Origin: Petunia secreta
Lineage: Eukaryota > Streptophyta > Magnoliopsida > Solanales > Solanaceae
Length of the DNA: 64,000 nucleotides
NCBI GenBank assembly: GCA_029990175.1
Contig: JARKIP010000021.1
Coordinates: 24,371,501-24,435,500 of the forward strand
Direction: 5' to 3'
Positions 61,314 to 64,000 of this stretch are shown piece after piece. How positions within the stretch are numbered: the stretch's first letter is position 1; each line of letters starts with the position of its first letter. The position numbers were made by a program, and so were the translations under genes. The notes beneath the pieces were generated by a model. It was not told the origin of the DNA. It worked only from the letters and a program-made list of their open reading frames with translations, and did not search any database.

Positions 61314-63864
61314 TGTCACGACCCGACTTAGGGCCGCGACGGATGACCAACACTAAGTGTCGATCATCACTAATCCTACTGATAATATGCTAACCATTAT
61401 AACTGATAAACAGAATAAGCATAAACCTAGCTGATAAGGGGTATGCAATGCAAATAGCTGACAATGCTAACATAAGCTGACATACATAACATACTGACTG
61501 CACCACACAGGGACATATCTACAGGCCTCTAAGAGTGATGAACTGAATATACAAAGGACGAGATAAGGCCCCGCGATACCCAAGCTGGCTGACTGTACAC
61601 ATACCAAAATATAAGTAACTCCGGGAGTAAGCGGAGTGACTCCAGTAGCTGATAGATGGCCTACTAACATGGTCCAAGCATTGATCTATCTGCATCTGCG
61701 CGGCATGAAACGTAGCGCCCCAGAAAAGGGCGTGAGTACGATATGTACCAAGTATGTAAGGCATGAGCATATAATATGTCATAGCTGAATGAAACTGTAG
61801 GCTGGAATATAAATATGTAAGCATGAGAAGGAGCATAGCAATATAGCTGGAAATCTGAAGAACGTACTAAGCATGATATGAATATAAGCTGAAGTCTAGC
61901 TGAATCTGAACCTGAAGACTGAGCTGAACTATACTGATAAATAACTGTAATATGACTGATAGCTGGTTACTAGAAACTGGAACTGATAACTGTCAACTGA
62001 TACTGACGCTAAGAACTGGTGGCCGATAACTGAGAACTGATAACTGGTACCGAGCTAAAACTGAACTGTTTTCTGAACTGGTACCTGTCTGGTGTCATGG
62101 GCTATATCCCCCCAAATCAGGTAACTGAACATCTGAACTAGTACCTGTCTGGCGTTATGGGCTGTATCCCCCCAAATCAGGTAACTGAAAAACTGAACTA
62201 GCCTCATGTATAATCATGCAGTGAATACTGTGGCTATATACGCGTATATAACAAACCTGGTGGGTGTTATGGGCTATATCCCCCCCAGCCAGTAATATCT
62301 AGTCTCTCTGGTCAGAGTGTGTGAATGACACCCGGTCACACTAGGTGTTTCAACTCCCGCCTGAACCAGAGGGGCTGTATCCCCCAGACGGGTAGTATCA
62401 CACGCGACCGGACTGTGTGTCCAATGTCCAGCCTCTATGGGGGACTTCAAATCACACATAACATGATCACAATATAAGCATAAGCATGTATGAGGCATAA
62501 CACATGTAGCAACAATATATATGGACTCAAAGGAATGATAAGAAAACTCTGGACTGAATTATAGACACAACCTGAAACTTAGAATCAGTCTAACTCTTTG
62601 AATTTCTATAAAAATTTCGGCAGAATTTCTCCTGAAACTGGATGATCCGCAAAAATAGAACCAGTACTATCCTATACACGGGAATAGATACCCGGATAAA
62701 CTGATAACATAAACATGTTAAACGGATAACAAGATGAGACAACTGGATGACATAACAAATCTGCAGATAGAATGTCTGGACAGCACCACTGTCCTGACTT
62801 TCAACCTAATTTTCAGAGTATAGATCAAAGTTATAGACTTTATAGTCTTCATGAAAGTTTTAGATATATGTCTTAGGGTTCTGGGGATTCATAAAGAATA
62901 TAAATATCAATCTTGTATGAGGAGTTATGATCAATACACTAACAACTGTCCAAAGATCAAAATAATTTTTCAGATTTTGAAACATTTTGTCTTGCTAATT
63001 TGGACGTCTTTCACCTTGGATTTTAGTACCAAATTAAGTATATACAAGGTTTCCTTGATACCATAGAAGTTTCTCACAAGAAACACTAAGTTTAAAACTA
63101 AGAAAAGCTTCATAAGCTAAAAGATACATGCCTTGCCAAAAGGAAGGTTTAGTCTTACATACCTTTGATGTTTCTAGCTTCTAAACTTCGTTTCCTTTGA
63201 ATTCCACACCTTCTAAAGCTTAAACAAGCTATAAAATAGAATTTAGATACTTTACTTAGCTATGAAGTAATTCTAAAACTCAAACTATAGACGAAATTGA
63301 AGGTAGCATAATGTTACCCTAATCGCGTAGAGCGTTTTGACGCAATCCATCTTCCGTTTCGTGTCAAAATTGATGTTCTATCTTCAAAATCATAAAAAAA
63401 TGGATTCAAACTGAAAAAGTTCTGTTTATATCATGGTTTTACTGGAAATTTCGAGAGATAGAGAGAGAGATTTCTCTTTTATAATAAAAACATTTCATTT
63501 CTAGCCCTCTTTTGCGCTTATGTCCCTTTTTCTTGTCTGACTTCTGACGCTCATATCTTTTTATCTATAAGTTATATGACCAAACCGTTAAAAGTGTTGG
63601 AAACTACACTCCAAGATCTTTAATTTGGTATATGATATGTCCCCAAAAGACTTCATATAACACATGAAATTAATTGCTGAAAAAGCTCTGTTACAAGGCA
63701 ATTCCTTAGTCGGTTTTTCCGCAACTTAAATCTGATTTTTCCCAAACTTTATATTCAACATATAAACATCATATATGGTCATATTATTACTTTAAACTCA
63801 CTTAAATCATTCTTAACATGATATTATAATGATATACGTCAATTTAGACGTACAGGGTGTAACA
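61314..63864 (-). repeat. 3' LTR of a Tekay/Del-type gypsy element
   Basis: On the minus strand the LTR begins TGTTACACCCTGTACGTC, directly after a polypurine tract (AACGGGGGAATA). It ends GGGTCGTGACA at 61314. The 2.55-kb length and both ends (TGTTACACCC and GGTCGTGACA) are typical of Tekay-type elements. Because pol codons precede it on the minus strand, it is the 3' LTR. The element body lies beyond the right edge of the window. Internal low-complexity CTGATAACTG-like sequence is found at 61830-62070. Confidence 0.85.
62073..62192. repeat. 60-bp tandem repeat inside the LTR
   Basis: Two nearly identical 60-bp units, 62073-62132 and 62133-62192, carry GGTACCTGTCTGG-like starts and a TATCCCCCCAAATCAGG core. 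A third, partial relative with GGGTGTTATGGGCTATATCC follows at 62255-62290, and another around 62360-62400. Confidence 0.85.
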
Positions 63865-63935
63865 ATATTCCCCCGTTAGGAACATTCGTCCTCGAATGTT
63901 AAATGAAGTATGTAGAAGCATTAAGCAACGATCTG

Positions 63936-63998
63936 TTACATACTCGAAGTAATGAAGAGATGTGTATATTTGGCCCTCATGTCATTTTCAGCTTCCCA
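63936..63998 (-). CDS. C-terminal end of a Tekay-type gypsy polyprotein (partial)
   Basis: Reading leftward from the window edge, the codons WEAENDMRAKYTHLF match the last strand and helix of the chromodomain that ends Tekay/Del-type integrases (family: TWExExxMRxxYPxLF). They are followed by ITSSM and a TAA at 63938-63936. The polypurine tract and LTR follow about 70 bp later. The rest of the protein is outside the window, so its integrity is unknown. Confidence 0.8.
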   Translation of the reverse strand, partial: WEAENDMRAKYTHLFITSSM

Positions 63999-64000
63999 AG

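Noticed and set aside
1..64000. CRISPR arrays, operons, ribosome-binding sites, rRNA genes
   Set aside because: The window is plant nuclear DNA; none of these is present, and the regular repeats seen are microsatellites or LTR-internal tandem repeats.

Overview
This is plant nuclear DNA from an asterid, most likely the nightshade family (Solanaceae). It is AT-rich, full of nested transposons, and has plant-type intron-exon genes. The family-level guess rests on the style of the retroelements (Tat/Ogre and Tekay-type Ty3-gypsy, L1 and RTE LINEs, hAT and Stowaway MITEs) and is inference. No genus can be named.

Only one gene looks potentially functional. It is a UNE10/PIF8-like bHLH transcription factor on the minus strand (15538-17866), with five readable exons, an APB-type phytochrome-binding motif and a complete bHLH domain. 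Its last exon is not found. Three broken genes are recognisable: two exons of a methylthioribulose-1-phosphate dehydratase (DEP1-like, 8401-9461), an R2R3-MYB of the subgroup-9 (MIXTA-like) type (55874-57265), and a plastid ndhB piece moved to the nucleus (43000-43428).

Layout: 1-2940 microsatellite plus a probable Ogre-like LTR relic. 2944-11935 is copy A of a large dispersed block, with Stowaway MITEs and the DEP1 remnant. 12030-13340 holds two hAT-like non-autonomous elements. 15538-17866 is the bHLH gene. 18350-25330 is a decayed Tat-lineage gypsy element with gag, protease, RT, two RNase H domains, integrase and a tRNA-like sequence in its 3' part. 25850-26830 and 39715-40600 are two copies of a promoter/first-exon-like unit. 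28030-28480 is a Tekay-type integrase relic. 29189-31260 is block copy B, internally deleted. 32297-37409 is a nearly full-length L1 LINE with a 15-bp target-site duplication. 37410-39700 is another Tat-type 3' end and LTR. 41063-42390 is an inverted repeat around a tandem array. 42590-43990 is a gypsy RT relic split by the ndhB insertion. 44046-58690 is block copy C, carrying the compound LINE insertion and the MYB pseudogene. 59191-60431 is a three-level nest (CACTA > Stowaway > hAT). 61314-64000 is the 3' LTR and the last codons of a Tekay-type element reading leftward out of the window.

The most interesting structure is 44509-50842. An L1 (minus strand) and an RTE LINE (plus strand), both 5'-truncated, are joined 5' end to 5' end and share a single 10-bp target-site duplication. 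Block A supplies the empty site. This looks like one insertion event primed by two different LINE RNAs. All homology calls here come from reading translations and comparing segments by eye. No database search was run.
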